This document shows positions 33,409 to 41,978 of a DNA stretch of 64,000 bases, piece after piece. The notes beneath the pieces are model-generated. The model was not told the DNA's origin and searched no databases. It saw only the letters and a list, made by a program, of their open reading frames with translations. The stretch's first letter is position 1. Every line of letters begins with the position of its first letter. Made by a program: the position numbers and the translations under genes. Location: assembly GCA_002869165.1 (NCBI GenBank), contig PKTK01000012.1, positions 1-64,000 on the forward strand, written 5' to 3'. This DNA comes from Candidatus Parcubacteria bacterium. Lineage in GTDB: Bacteria > Patescibacteria > ABY1 > BM507 > UBA12075.

Positions 33409-34938
33409 TTAAACCGCCTCCTGATTAACTGGTCTATACTGCAAACTTTCAGCGACATGTTTAGCATATATTGCTTCTTGGCCTTCCAAGTCTGCTATAG
33501 TTCTAGCAAGTTTTAATAATCGATAATAGGATCTAGCTGATAAATGAAGTTTTTCTACTGCACTTTTTAAAATTTGTTTTGACTCATTATCAAGTACGCA
33601 AAATTGTTTAACCATTTCTGAATTCATTTCTGTATTTGTTACTATTGGCAATTTGGCAAATCTTTTTGCTTGGATCTTTCTAGCAACTTCTACTCGTTTT
33701 TTAATAAATTCAGAACTTTCTCCTTCACCCACTTCTGATAATTTTTCAAAATCAATTCTCGGGACCTCAATATGCAAATCTATTCTATCCATGATTGGCC
33801 CAGATATTTTCTTGCGATAATTAATAACCTGATTTGGTGAACAAGTACAAGTCCTATCAGGGTCGCTTGAATAACCACATGGACAAGGATTCATGGCTGA
33901 TACTAAAATAAATTTAGCAGGAAAACTCAAATTTCCGGCTGCCCGGGAAATATGAATCACTCCATCTTCAAGGGGCTGACGCAAATTTTCAAGAATTGAC
34001 CGAGAAAATTCAGCAAACTCATCCAAAAACAATACCCCTCGATGAGCCAACGATATTTCTCCTGGCCTTGGCCAAGTTCCCCCTCCCACCAAGGCTACTC
34101 CAGAAGATGTGTGATGAGGTGATCTAAATGGCCTATTGTCAACTAGGGCTTGTTTTTCGGGTAATTCTCCAGCTACAGAATATATTTTGGTTATCTCCAA
34201 AGCTTCTTCCAAAGTTAAATTAGGCAAAATTGACGGCATGGTTCTGGCTATCAAAGTTTTTCCAGAGCCAGGAGGACCAGACATCATCATATTATGAGCC
34301 CCTGCTGCGCTTATCTCCATGGCCCGCTTCACATGTTCTTGTCCTTTGATATGCGCCATATCAAAAAGTATTTTTTTATTTTGAAAATTAAATTCTTTCT
34401 TTTTTTCTGGAGATAAAAAAATCTGACCAGAAAGATGCTTGGCCAGCTCAAGTAAATTACTAACACCAATTACTTCAATATCTTTCACTAAACTTGCCTC
34501 AACTGCATTTTCTTTGGGTAAAAATATTTGTTTGATTCCTTCGCGCTTAGCCTTCAAAGTAATCGGTAATACCCCATTCACTCTTCGTAAATCACCGTTT
34601 AAAGCTAGCTCACCAACAAACAACATCTTCGTAAAATCACCATTAACGGTCAATTTACCTGAGGCTAAAAGAACAGCTACAGCGATGGGTAGATCATAAC
34701 TTGGCCCATGTTTACGCAAATCAGCTGGGGCTAAATTAACAACTAAACGTCTCTTGCTAATAGGTAAGTTAGAATTTTTAATAGCTGAACGGACCCGCTC
34801 CTTAGATTCAGAAACTGCCATGTCAGGAAGACCGACTATGGCTATATTTCCCATCTCACCATGACCAATATCAGCTTCTACTTCAACAATCTCAGCATCA
34901 AGTCCGACTACAGCTGCGGAAAGAACTTTTGAAGACAT
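33409..34938 (-). CDS. comM: YifB/ComM-family Mg-chelatase-like AAA+ ATPase
   Basis: A 509-residue protein. The N-terminal Lon-like domain (VEADIGHGEMGNIAIVGLPD) precedes an AAA+ module with Walker A GPPGSGKT (221-228) and Walker B LFLDEFAEF. The Cys cluster NPCPCGY...CTCSP is typical. ComM acts as a helicase during branch migration in natural transformation in Vibrio; in CPR a DNA-uptake role is plausible. No comE-type genes are in this window. Confidence 0.9.
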   Translation of the reverse strand: MSSKVLSAAVVGLDAEIVEVEADIGHGEMGNIAIVGLPDMAVSESKERVRSAIKNSNLPISKRRLVVNLAPADLRKHGPSYDLPIAVAVLLASGKLTVNGDFTKMLFVGELALNGDLRRVNGVLPITLKAKREGIKQIFLPKENAVEASLVKDIEVIGVSNLLELAKHLSGQIFLSPEKKKEFNFQNKKILFDMAHIKGQEHVKRAMEISAAGAHNMMMSGPPGSGKTLIARTMPSILPNLTLEEALEITKIYSVAGELPEKQALVDNRPFRSPHHTSSGVALVGGGTWPRPGEISLAHRGVLFLDEFAEFSRSILENLRQPLEDGVIHISRAAGNLSFPAKFILVSAMNPCPCGYSSDPDRTCTCSPNQVINYRKKISGPIMDRIDLHIEVPRIDFEKLSEVGEGESSEFIKKRVEVARKIQAKRFAKLPIVTNTEMNSEMVKQFCVLDNESKQILKSAVEKLHLSARSYYRLLKLARTIADLEGQEAIYAKHVAESLQYRPVNQEAV

Positions 34939-35040
34939 AAAAAATAAATTAAGGATAAATGATAATTTAATTATAGCACATTAGGCACATATCACGTATC
35001 ATATAACACAAAACAAATTTTTTGATTTTCTAAAATAAAA

Positions 35041-35072
35041 ATCCCTGAAACTTATTTTTAAGTTTCAGGGAT
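35041..35072 (-). terminator. terminator of the 102-residue gene
   Basis: ATCCCTGAAACTTA pairs with TAAGTTTCAGGGAT; the minus strand then has TTTTATTTT. Confidence 0.8.
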
Positions 35073-35086
35073 CAAGAAATTATAAA

Positions 35087-35392
35087 TCATTTGAAAGCCC
35101 CTCTCATACGATGAAATTCTTCATGAGCTCTGGACTCTTCAACCAGGTGCTTGAAAGAATAACTTTCTTTGGACCACACCTGTTTCTGTCCAATTCTCTC
35201 GCAAGCAAAAATCATTTCCTGGACCTTTTTGAAAACGCCCAGAGAAACTCTCTTTCCTACAGGCGAAAAACGATTGTTTTTCCAAATCCACTTAACAGGA
35301 GATTTGGGATAATCTTTGCCAGTGATTTTTACGAAAAATTCATTAGAATTATTTCTATTCTGCCACACCTCTATATTTTCTATATTTTGCAT
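35087..35392 (-). CDS. small hypothetical protein
   Basis: ATG at 35392 (MQNIENIEVWQNRNNSNEFF) is chosen because GGAGG precedes it by 5 nt; the ORF's ATG at 35404 overlaps this SD. A 101-residue basic protein with several Trp and no membrane span (VKWIWKNNRFSPVGKRVSLG). It may bind nucleic acid, but nothing specific is seen. Same leader type as the gene at 29. Confidence 0.6.
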   Translation of the reverse strand: MQNIENIEVWQNRNNSNEFFVKITGKDYPKSPVKWIWKNNRFSPVGKRVSLGVFKKVQEMIFACERIGQKQVWSKESYSFKHLVEESRAHEEFHRMRGAFK

Positions 35393-35599
35393 TTTTTCCT
35401 CCAAAAGAAATAAATTATTTTAAGGCACGATTTTATATAATAATTATATCATATTTATATAAATTTGTCAATGCTATTTAGGTTAATTTTTTCTATTATT
35501 AGCAATTATTAATATAATTACTTTTGACTTTTTATAAAAATAATGCTAAAAAAATAAAATAATATGCCCTTTTAAAAACCTATATTTATGAGGTAAAAA

Positions 35600-36493
35600 A
35601 TGATAAAAAATACAGTAACTTCACTGGAAAATGATTTTTTAGAAATCAGTACTCGAAATACTGGCGGAGGAATCAAGCATCTTTCTTTTGTTGAATCAAG
35701 AAAAGATGGTTCACAAATACCCAAACACAACAAAATTATAAACAGCTTGCAAATCCTGTCACCAGTAATAAAAGTACCGAATTTCAAACTAGAAAATCAT
35801 CCAAAAACAAGCCTGATCTTAGATAGAATATTTGAACAAGCCCTTGCCAAAAAATCCACACTTTCATCTTTGTCTACAGACAAAAGACAACTTGTAGCTA
35901 TTTCCAACAAAACAGAAAAGCAAAAGCAATTTGATCATCAATCAAAGGGTGTGTTTTCTCGAGTGCCAGATTTTGGAGATCTTAGACATTCGTCATGGAC
36001 GCTAGAAAATAAGGCTGAAAATTCATGTATCTACAAGTACTATTATTGTCGATACGGAGTTGAACTCAATTTCTATATCAATTATTTTCTTCTAGGAAAT
36101 TCTTTAGCTATTATCTGCTTAATCGAAAATCTACAAGGCCTCCCAATTCCCATTCAATTTGGCTTGGCAATCAGTTTTAAAAATCAAAATGGCTACAATA
36201 TGAGTTTTAGCGACAAAAATGGAGCTACGGTATTTTTTGGTAAATATAAACTTCTCAATCTTTCTTTGATTGATAAATTTTATTTGGATCTAGTGGACAA
36301 GGCGAGAATTTCTTTAAAAGCTGACAAACAATTTGCTCAAGGGTTTATACAAATTGAAAGTCGAGATAATGAAGTCATGCTCATACCAATGCTAACAAAA
36401 GTCACTGATTTTGATACTGAAAAATCAATGATAAAAGGTTATGAAAAGATAACAGCAAGCTTGTCAATTAACTTTGAAAAATGGGAAGACTAA
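35600..36493 (+). CDS. hypothetical protein, possibly mutarotase-like fold
   Basis: A 297-residue cytoplasmic protein. Its start (TSLENDFLEISTRNTGGGIK, then HLSFV) resembles the first strands of aldose 1-epimerase-like beta sandwiches, but the usual catalytic His pattern is not evident. AGGTAAAAA precedes the ATG. The next gene overlaps its stop (TAATG), so the two are translationally coupled. Confidence 0.5.
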   Translation: MIKNTVTSLENDFLEISTRNTGGGIKHLSFVESRKDGSQIPKHNKIINSLQILSPVIKVPNFKLENHPKTSLILDRIFEQALAKKSTLSSLSTDKRQLVAISNKTEKQKQFDHQSKGVFSRVPDFGDLRHSSWTLENKAENSCIYKYYYCRYGVELNFYINYFLLGNSLAIICLIENLQGLPIPIQFGLAISFKNQNGYNMSFSDKNGATVFFGKYKLLNLSLIDKFYLDLVDKARISLKADKQFAQGFIQIESRDNEVMLIPMLTKVTDFDTEKSMIKGYEKITASLSINFEKWED

Positions 36494-36729
36494 TGAAAGA
36501 ATCTTTCAAAGCAAGCGCTACCTTAAGTCTTGCAGAATATCTTGATTTCATGAAACTTATCAGTGACTTTGAGATTATAGATAATATTGAATTGGAACAT
36601 ACTGACAACGAAAAAGATATTAATCTCACTGTCAAAGCCCAAGGAAAAGCCGCAAAAGAACTAAAAACTGGCTTCAAAACTGGTATATTGAATTTCTTTA
36701 ACTGGGACAAGTGTTTTACAATCACTTAA
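36493..36729 (+). CDS. small hypothetical protein coupled to its upstream gene
   Basis: The ATG at 36493 shares bases with the preceding TAA (TAATG), so this start is preferred over the earlier in-frame ATG at 36481. 78 residues, mixed charge (MKESFKASATLSLAEYLDFM), no signal peptide. No family recognised. Confidence 0.55.
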   Translation: MKESFKASATLSLAEYLDFMKLISDFEIIDNIELEHTDNEKDINLTVKAQGKAAKELKTGFKTGILNFFNWDKCFTIT

Positions 36730-36732
36730 ACC

Positions 36733-36761
36733 AAAAAGGAGACTCCTGAGTCTCCTTTTTT
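36733..36761. terminator. bidirectional terminator
   Basis: GGAGACTC pairs with GAGTCTCC with A5 and T6 flanks; it separates two convergent genes. Confidence 0.75.
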
Positions 36762-36927
36762 ATTTATTCCAATCTTTTATAACTAATTCATTACCCTTTC
36801 TAGTAACTATTAATTTTTGATTATCCTGCCAACCAAGTTTTCTAATTTCTGAAATGGGCAAAGTAATAGCATACGAGCTGTTACTTTTAAATAATTTTCT
36901 AATGTTTTGTTCTTCAATTTTTCTCAT
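36760..36927 (-). CDS. AbrB/MazE-like small DNA-binding protein
   Basis: A 55-residue ORF. After MRKIEEQNIRKLF, the sequence KSNSSYAITLPISEIRKLGW followed by QDNQKLIVTRKGNELVIKDW matches the swapped-hairpin AbrB/SpoVT pattern (S-x-x-I-T-L-P, lone G-W, L-x-V). Such proteins act as antitoxins or regulators. No toxin gene is adjacent. There is no SD. Confidence 0.6.
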   Translation of the reverse strand: MRKIEEQNIRKLFKSNSSYAITLPISEIRKLGWQDNQKLIVTRKGNELVIKDWNK

Positions 36928-36970
36928 ATTATTATAATATTATATTTACAGTCTAGCATTTTTTATCTTT

Positions 36971-37020
36971 AATGTATATACATATCTCTATACATATGTA
37001 TAGAGATATGTATATACATT
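36971..37020. repeat. 50-bp perfect palindrome
   Basis: 36971-36995 is the exact reverse complement of 36996-37020, with no loop at the centre (CATATG). It is composed of TATACAT and TCTCTATA motifs. Confidence 0.85.
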
Positions 37021-37024
37021 AAAA

Positions 37025-37049
37025 AAGAGAGCTAAAAAATAGCTCTCTT
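37025..37049 (-). terminator. terminator of the 96-residue gene
   Basis: AAGAGAGCTA pairs with TAGCTCTCTT, minus strand then T6. Confidence 0.75.
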
Positions 37050-37065
37050 AAATGTTTTTTATTTC

Positions 37066-37356
37066 TTACAGACTTTGCACTTGCCTATGAAGTTTATTGT
37101 CTTCTTCAGCGATTCTTCCAGATCGACAATAATTACTCCATTTTAAATTTTCAGTAGCAAGTAACTCACTTTTTTTATCTTTTGACAGTTTTCCTCTTTT
37201 ACTTGAGAAAATAATATCATTGGCCAATTCTTTCCACTGTTGTCTCTGATCTTTTGTTGCATTCCTTTCGATGTCGGCTCTTCGCAAATACATCGAAATA
37301 ATAGCAAAGCTTCCCAAAAGAACAATTCCTACCAAAATAGTTTGCAAAGCTGTCAT
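37066..37356 (-). CDS. small single-span membrane protein
   Basis: A 96-residue protein with one membrane helix near the N terminus (ILVGIVLLGSFAIISMYL) and a basic/acidic cytoplasmic tail (RRADIERNATKDQRQQWKEL). The SD is strong (AGGAGGAGA). No family recognised. Confidence 0.6.
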   Translation of the reverse strand: MTALQTILVGIVLLGSFAIISMYLRRADIERNATKDQRQQWKELANDIIFSSKRGKLSKDKKSELLATENLKWSNYCRSGRIAEEDNKLHRQVQSL

Positions 37357-37559
37357 TTTCTCTCCTCCTGTTTCAAAAAATATGATTCACAAATCTTTTT
37401 TCTAAACTTTCACACCCCTTTTTCTTTAATAGAAAATTATAGATTCCAAATATATCTTTTCTCCTTTTTAAATTTTAAAATGAGCTGTTTTATTATTTTA
37501 TAATAATAATTATTATCATTTTTCTATTTTTTTGTCAATCAAAATTTTACCTGAAACTT

Positions 37560-37860
37560 TTCACAAAAAACAGCCGCTTTCGGAAATGCTCTTCTTGTTA
37601 TAAACGGGTAATTCCCCTTCGTTTCACTTCGAAGGGACACAGCGGGAGTTAAATGGGCTCTCGCATGTTTTCAAACTCGAACACATATTTTTTATTATTT
37701 ATTATTTGTACTGCCAAGCTACTCTTGATTAAATATTTTTCACTTCTACCACAAAGGGGTTGATTCGATACACAGCTCATAATACAAAAAAAACCTTTTT
37801 CGAGGTTACTTCTGTATTATGAGCTCCAAACGCGATGGTAGTCAAACCTGTTTATATCAA
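37560..37860. other. intergenic region with a long hairpin and REP-like sequence
   Basis: The gap 37357-38061 has no gene I can support. It holds CCCCTTCG/CGAAGGG palindromic DNA near 37614 and a hairpin AGCTCATAATACA/TGTATTATGAGCT (about 37775-37830) whose outer flanks again pair (CTACCA/TGGTAG). On the minus strand ATCGAATCAACCCC recalls a tRNA T arm, but no tRNA folds. Confidence 0.4.
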
Positions 37861-37964
37861 TTATTGCTGGAAGTAAAAATAATATAAAGAATGCTAAGTT
37901 GTTACAATAAATAAAATAGCCAAAATTAGGTAAATATGTAATTTGAATAAAAATTACGTTATGC

Positions 37965-37993
37965 TTGACAAAATATTTATTATGTGGTATATT
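37965..37993 (+). promoter_or_regulatory. promoter of the PH-domain gene
   Basis: TTGACA (37965-37970), 17-nt spacer, TATATT (37988-37993). Confidence 0.65.
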
Positions 37994-38061
37994 AATATAT
38001 AAACATTGTTAATTTTTTTATATAAACAAACAAATAAACGCTCATTACAAGGAGAAATTAA

Positions 38062-38622
38062 ATGGAAAAAACAATCGTTTTGTCGAGTACACAGAAAGGT
38101 TACATATCAGATTACTTCTGGGCAATCATCTGGTCTGTGGGATTATGGATTTTTGCATCATGGTGTTGTAGTTTTTATGAAACCATGATGGACTCATATG
38201 CCCCGTTTCAGTTTCTTGTATTTATTTTTGGGGTTTTGACTTACATCGCAATAGCAGCTATCGCCCTGTACAACATCCATTCGGCCATATATAAAACCAG
38301 GACAGTAGACACCTTTTATCTGAATGATAAAGGATATTGGAATAAACTTTCCAGTAACAGCTACGGATTCCCGTTTTCAAAATCAAACAAGCAAGTTGTC
38401 TTTGACAGAATCATCCACATTGATGTTGACCAAGGAAGTATTTGTCGAATTTTGAATACGGGAATCCTGAAAGTCAAAATGATTACCTTCACCAATGCGG
38501 ATTCTAAGGAAGAAGACTGGAATATTTACGGTATCAAAAATCCTTATGACCGAAAAGCCGAACTTGAAAAGGCTCTTTTGGACCATGAAGGATTAATGGT
38601 AAAAATGTCTGCTGACAAATAG
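38062..38622 (+). CDS. membrane protein with bacterial PH-like domain
   Basis: A 186-residue protein. Two membrane helices (about 20-40 and 50-72) are followed by a domain that fits the bPH_2 type (VDTFYLNDKGYWNKL, then VVFDRIIHIDVDQGSICRIL and a final helix). Such domains occur in small envelope proteins of unknown role. SD AAGGAGA. Its composition is richer in G+C than flanking DNA. Confidence 0.6.
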   Translation: MEKTIVLSSTQKGYISDYFWAIIWSVGLWIFASWCCSFYETMMDSYAPFQFLVFIFGVLTYIAIAAIALYNIHSAIYKTRTVDTFYLNDKGYWNKLSSNSYGFPFSKSNKQVVFDRIIHIDVDQGSICRILNTGILKVKMITFTNADSKEEDWNIYGIKNPYDRKAELEKALLDHEGLMVKMSADK

Positions 38623-38645
38623 TATTTATTCCATTTTTCTTCAAC

Positions 38646-38676
38646 AAAAGCCCTCAGTTTTGATCGAGGGCTTTTT
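38646..38676 (+). terminator. terminator of the PH-domain gene
   Basis: AAAGCCCTC pairs with GAGGGCTTT, then T-rich DNA. Confidence 0.8.
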
Positions 38677-38728
38677 TCTTTTCAATTATATTGTTTTTAG
38701 ACAATAAATAAAATGATATACTAAATAT

Positions 38729-38917
38729 ATGAGCAAAAAATATAAACAAGAAAAACTAGAACAAAGATATAAAGCAATTTTTTCAACCTCAAAAAGCAAA
38801 ATAGATTTTCCCTTTTTTCTGGCAATTAACGAATATGTAAAATCTATTGACCAAGATGATTATTTGAGAAATTTGATGTATCGGTCAAAGCCATTTGTAA
38901 AAATCAAATCCATATAA
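38729..38917 (+). CDS. possible small protein
   Basis: 62 residues, basic (MSKKYKQEKLEQRYKAIFST). TATACT ends 6 nt before the ATG, suggesting a leaderless mRNA. It could be real or a remnant; no family recognised. Confidence 0.4.
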   Translation: MSKKYKQEKLEQRYKAIFSTSKSKIDFPFFLAINEYVKSIDQDDYLRNLMYRSKPFVKIKSI

Positions 38918-39007
38918 TTTACTAATTGAAAGAGGTCTATCCGGCAACTGACATAAACCAAGTTTTCAAAAATAAAATATCAATATCAGATCTTTAATCA
39001 TAGGGCT

Positions 39008-39055
39008 CTGTAATAGTGTCATCTATAGTGTACACTATAGATGACACTATTACAG
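39008..39055. repeat. 48-bp perfect palindrome
   Basis: 39008-39031 is the exact reverse complement of 39032-39055, with no loop (centre GTGTACAC). No T-run follows, so it is not a normal terminator. Confidence 0.85.
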
Positions 39056-39115
39056 ATATGATATTGAATGCCTAATACAAAAAAACAAGCTCTTTCGAGC
39101 TTGTTTTTATATTCT

Positions 39116-39323
39116 GAGCGGGTAACGGGAATCGAAGTGGCGGAAGCCACACACCATCACTTATTTATGTTTTTTTATCTTAAATTCAATAATCTTTTAT
39201 TTTTATATTCTATTATTTAAATACGCTTCTCAATCAGATTCATTACCGAAACTCACTCAGAAATAACAAAACAGCTCTGTTCGAGCTGTCTTGTTATTTC
39301 TGGAGCGGGTAACGGGAATCGAA
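39116..39323 (-). repeat. tRNA-tail repeat unit behind tRNA-Gly(GCC)
   Basis: The tail (39303-39323) recurs as 21 identical nt at 39116-39136 in the same direction. Plus-strand 39234-39277 is a decayed inverted copy of tail and hairpin (TTACCGAAACTCACTCAGAA and on) directly after the terminator loop. Both direct copies are followed by an AGCTC/GAGCT hairpin (39265-39297 and 39083-39107). On the minus strand GGTG and GGCTTC precede the second copy. Confidence 0.75.
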
Positions 39324-39375
39324 CCCGTCTATCCACCTTGGCAAGGTGATGTAATAGCCACTATACCATACCCGC
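39301..39375 (-). tRNA. tRNA-Gly(GCC)
   Basis: Acceptor GCGGGTA/TACCCGC, anticodon loop TTGCCAA (GCC), T arm ACGGG/CCCGT, discriminator T and, unlike the other tRNAs here, an encoded CCA (39301-39303). Confidence 0.94.
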
Positions 39376-39556
39376 AAGTTTATAATTTTCAATTTCAAAA
39401 CAAATAAGTTCTTTTTGAAAAGAAAAGAAAAGGCTTTTGGCCTTAACTAAATGTATTATAGATAATATTTTAATATTTGGCAAGGGCTTGATTTTGTTTT
39501 AAAATTAGGATATAATCAGACAGATATGTCAATTATGACATAAATGTATAAAAAAT

Positions 39557-40018
39557 ATGCCAGTACTAGCAATAAACAAAAGAGCGAAATTTGATTATGA
39601 AATCATCTCATCTCATGAGGCTGGGGTTGTTTTGTTTGGGCATGAAGTTAAATCTATTAAAACTAGAAAGCCAAGCATGAAAGGCTCTTTTGTTACTATT
39701 AAGTCTAGTGGTAAAAATGCTGAATTATTTTTGACCAATTGCCATATCTCTCTTTATGATAAGACTACTACTGTAGAAAACTACAATCCCGAAAGACCAA
39801 GAAAACTTCTAATGCATAGAAAAGAGATTGATAAATTAATTGGCAAAAAACAAGAACAAGGACTGACCCTGGTGCCGATAAAAATATATACCAAAGGCAA
39901 TCTGATTAAACTTGAGTTCGGAGTGGGTAGAGGAAAAAAGAAACATGATAAGCGTGAAGATATAAAAAAGAGAGATACAGACAGACAGATCAGACGAGTA
40001 ATGAAAGAAAGAAGGTAA
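39557..40018 (+). CDS. smpB: SsrA-binding protein SmpB
   Basis: A 153-residue protein. The OB core (KFDYEIISSHEAGVVLFGHE, VKSIKTRKPSMKGSFV) and the basic C-terminal tail (KREDIKKRDTDRQIRRVMKE) are complete. SmpB carries tmRNA to stalled ribosomes, and the tmRNA gene follows 105 nt downstream, so partners are linked. No SD. A small TTTGTCATT/AATGACAAA hairpin follows the stop. Confidence 0.95.
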   Translation: MPVLAINKRAKFDYEIISSHEAGVVLFGHEVKSIKTRKPSMKGSFVTIKSSGKNAELFLTNCHISLYDKTTTVENYNPERPRKLLMHRKEIDKLIGKKQEQGLTLVPIKIYTKGNLIKLEFGVGRGKKKHDKREDIKKRDTDRQIRRVMKERR

Positions 40019-40123
40019 TATTTTGTCATTCCCTACCGGAAATGACAAAATTTTGAACATTAAAAATTAAATATATAAATTGTTTAAAAATTTAAAATAA
40101 CATAATTTAAAATTTTTAATTTT

Positions 40124-40511
40124 GGGGATGCTGGGTTTCGATAGAGAGACTATCATTTTGCATTCGAGATGAGTTCGTGGGAGTCTCATAAAAACTTTCA
40201 CACCTAAATAAGTGCAAAAAATGTACTAGCAAAAGCTAAAGCTGCTTTCAGCATGCCAGCTTTTGCACCTGTTGTCGCTTAAAATTGCCACAACCATCCG
40301 ACTTCTTGATGTCTAGTAGGGAAGACCCGGGTGTCATATCACTAGACTGGACCCGAGTGTGCGGTTAACTTTGGTCGAGATTTATCAAACTGCTCGCTGT
40401 TTATTTTTTTGTTTGGTTTTTAGATAAACAGTTAAATCACAAACTAATCTAGTCTTCGTAAAATTGTAAAATGTAACTTTCTAGACGCGAGTTCAACTCT
40501 CGCCATCTCCA
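40124..40511 (+). ncRNA. ssrA: transfer-messenger RNA
   Basis: One-piece tmRNA of 388 nt. The ends form the tRNA-like acceptor GGGGATG/CATCTCC, with GGGTTTCGATAGAG-type 5' sequence and T arm GCGAG-TTCAACT-CTCGC. The resume codon GCA near 40214 starts a tag that reads AKNVLAKAKA and ends APVVA before TAA, about 22 residues. CCA is not encoded. Its 3' end is the attachment site of an integrative element. Confidence 0.94.
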
Positions 40512-40512
40512 C
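40490..40512 (+). repeat. attL core of the integrative element
   Basis: A 23-nt direct repeat (AGTTCAACTCTCGCCATCTC and CAC) formed by the T arm and acceptor of ssrA, repeated exactly at 49131-49153. Confidence 0.85.
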
Positions 40513-41692
40513 AATCAGAAGCAGAACCGAAAGGTTCTGTTTTTGGTTTATTGTTAGCATTAAACTGGACTCCTAATGACTTCATAATATCTACAAATTG
40601 AGCCTTGTTTATTTGCTCACTGTCCATATACTGTCCTTTTTTAGACAAAAGCTTGATTGAGTCCTCTAAAGTTGAAGGTGAAAGATGGGCGTATCGCATC
40701 GTAGTGGAGACACTGCTGTGTCCCATTAACTTTTGAATAACGACTATTGGACAGCCTTTCATCGCCAGATGACTGGCAAAACTGTGACGAAGGGCGTGCC
40801 ACATAATCTTTCTGTCTTCCTTATTTTTTAGGTCTAAATTGCTTATAGCTTTTTTTAATGCCCTACGAGCGAGGTTTTCCTCAAGAAAGTTTCCATTTTT
40901 GTCTGTAAAAACAAAACCTTTTGATTTTTTCCTTCTTTCAAATATTTCACGAACCTCATAATCAAAAGGAATATGTCTTTCCTTGCTGTTTTTTGGCACT
41001 CCTAATATATTTCGGTAGAAAGACTTTCTGACTGAAATAACATTCGTCTCAAAATTTATATCTGACCAACTTAATGCACGAATTTCGCCATAACGAAGTC
41101 CTGTTCGCAAAACAAGCAATATCATATCTTTTAACATCCCATCAGTTGAACTTAATAATAAATCACTTTCTTCAAATGAAAGAAAATCATAATCTTGTGG
41201 AGGGACTTTTAAAAGTTTTATTTTAGGTTTCTTTTCAAGTTCGCTCCACTCAACCGCAAATTTAAGTATCGTGTTTAGAACAGTGATGTGTTCATTGATA
41301 GTCTTGTTGGCTAATCCCTTATTTTTGTTTAATGCCTTAAACTCTTCTATATTTAAACTTGTAATTAAATCCAGTTTTTTCTTTCCAAAAAAGGGGATGA
41401 GGTGCTTATTGAGAATGCTTGCCCTACCACGCACTCCTGAAATTTTACAATTATTCTTCACATAAACTTCGTGCCATTTCCAGGCAAATTTTTCAAATAC
41501 TTCAACTTCCTTTTGCACTTTCTTAACAAAAGGATTTTCACCCTTTACCAATTTTTGCATTATCAATCTTTCAAAAGCTAAAGCTCCGTTTCTACTATTT
41601 TCAGGAGACTTCTTTCTGTATCTTTTACCTTGGTAACGAATATCAATGAACCACTTATTATTGGTGGTGTGTTTATTTTTTATTACTGCCAT
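40493..41692 (-). CDS. int: tyrosine recombinase (integrase)
   Basis: ATG at 41692 (MAVIKNKHTTNNKWFIDIRY) is preferred, giving 399 residues; the ORF extends 16 residues upstream into the excisionase-like gene. N-terminal SAM-like domain, then the catalytic set: Arg in RTGLRYGEIRALSW, H-x-L-R in WHALRHSFASHL, and Tyr in STTMRYAHLS. The last codons and the stop (TGA at 40493-40495) lie inside the ssrA T arm, so the C terminus is encoded by the attachment site. Confidence 0.92.
   Translation of the reverse strand: MAVIKNKHTTNNKWFIDIRYQGKRYRKKSPENSRNGALAFERLIMQKLVKGENPFVKKVQKEVEVFEKFAWKWHEVYVKNNCKISGVRGRASILNKHLIPFFGKKKLDLITSLNIEEFKALNKNKGLANKTINEHITVLNTILKFAVEWSELEKKPKIKLLKVPPQDYDFLSFEESDLLLSSTDGMLKDMILLVLRTGLRYGEIRALSWSDINFETNVISVRKSFYRNILGVPKNSKERHIPFDYEVREIFERRKKSKGFVFTDKNGNFLEENLARRALKKAISNLDLKNKEDRKIMWHALRHSFASHLAMKGCPIVVIQKLMGHSSVSTTMRYAHLSPSTLEDSIKLLSKKGQYMDSEQINKAQFVDIMKSLGVQFNANNKPKTEPFGSASDCGDGES
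40522..40544 (+). terminator. terminator of ssrA
   Basis: CAGAACC-GAAA-GGTTCTG then TTTTT. The hairpin is inside the integrase coding region on the other strand. Confidence 0.8.
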
Positions 41693-41888
41693 ATACATCT
41701 TCAATACTGTCAATATTAAAACTATTTTTGACCTTATCAAGATTAAAACGGATTTGTCTGCCGACTTTAAAAAAAGGAATTTTGCGTTCTGTTACAAGAC
41801 GATAAACAGTTGTAACAGAAACTTGCAACTCATCAGCAAGTTCTTCACCCTTTAAAAAATCTTTAGTTTTATTATATTCAGTATTCAT
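41673..41888 (-). CDS. excisionase-like HTH protein
   Basis: 71 residues of the MerR-like excisionase/helix-turn-helix type (GEELADELQVSVTTVYRLVT then ERKIPFFKVGRQIRFN). It overlaps the integrase start by about 20 nt and probably controls recombination direction or integrase expression. No SD in its leader. Confidence 0.8.
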   Translation of the reverse strand: MNTEYNKTKDFLKGEELADELQVSVTTVYRLVTERKIPFFKVGRQIRFNLDKVKNSFNIDSIEDVYGSNKK

Positions 41889-41905
41889 TACAATTTTTAA
41901 GGAGC

Positions 41906-41943
41906 AACATAGAGCCGACGGGTGATGTCGGGTGGACTATGTC
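41906..41943 (-). promoter_or_regulatory. structured leader before the excisionase-like gene
   Basis: Nested pairs ACATAG/CTATGT and CCGAC/GTCGG form a stable hairpin about 20 nt before the start codon. It could be a recombination-site stem or a control hairpin. Confidence 0.4.
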
Positions 41944-41978
41944 GCAACCTTATCACAATTTTTATTAAATTCAAATAT

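Noticed and set aside
37770..37850. A tRNA gene in the intergenic hairpin
   Set aside because: ATCGAATCAACCCC recalls a T arm on the minus strand, but no D arm or anticodon arm can be folded.
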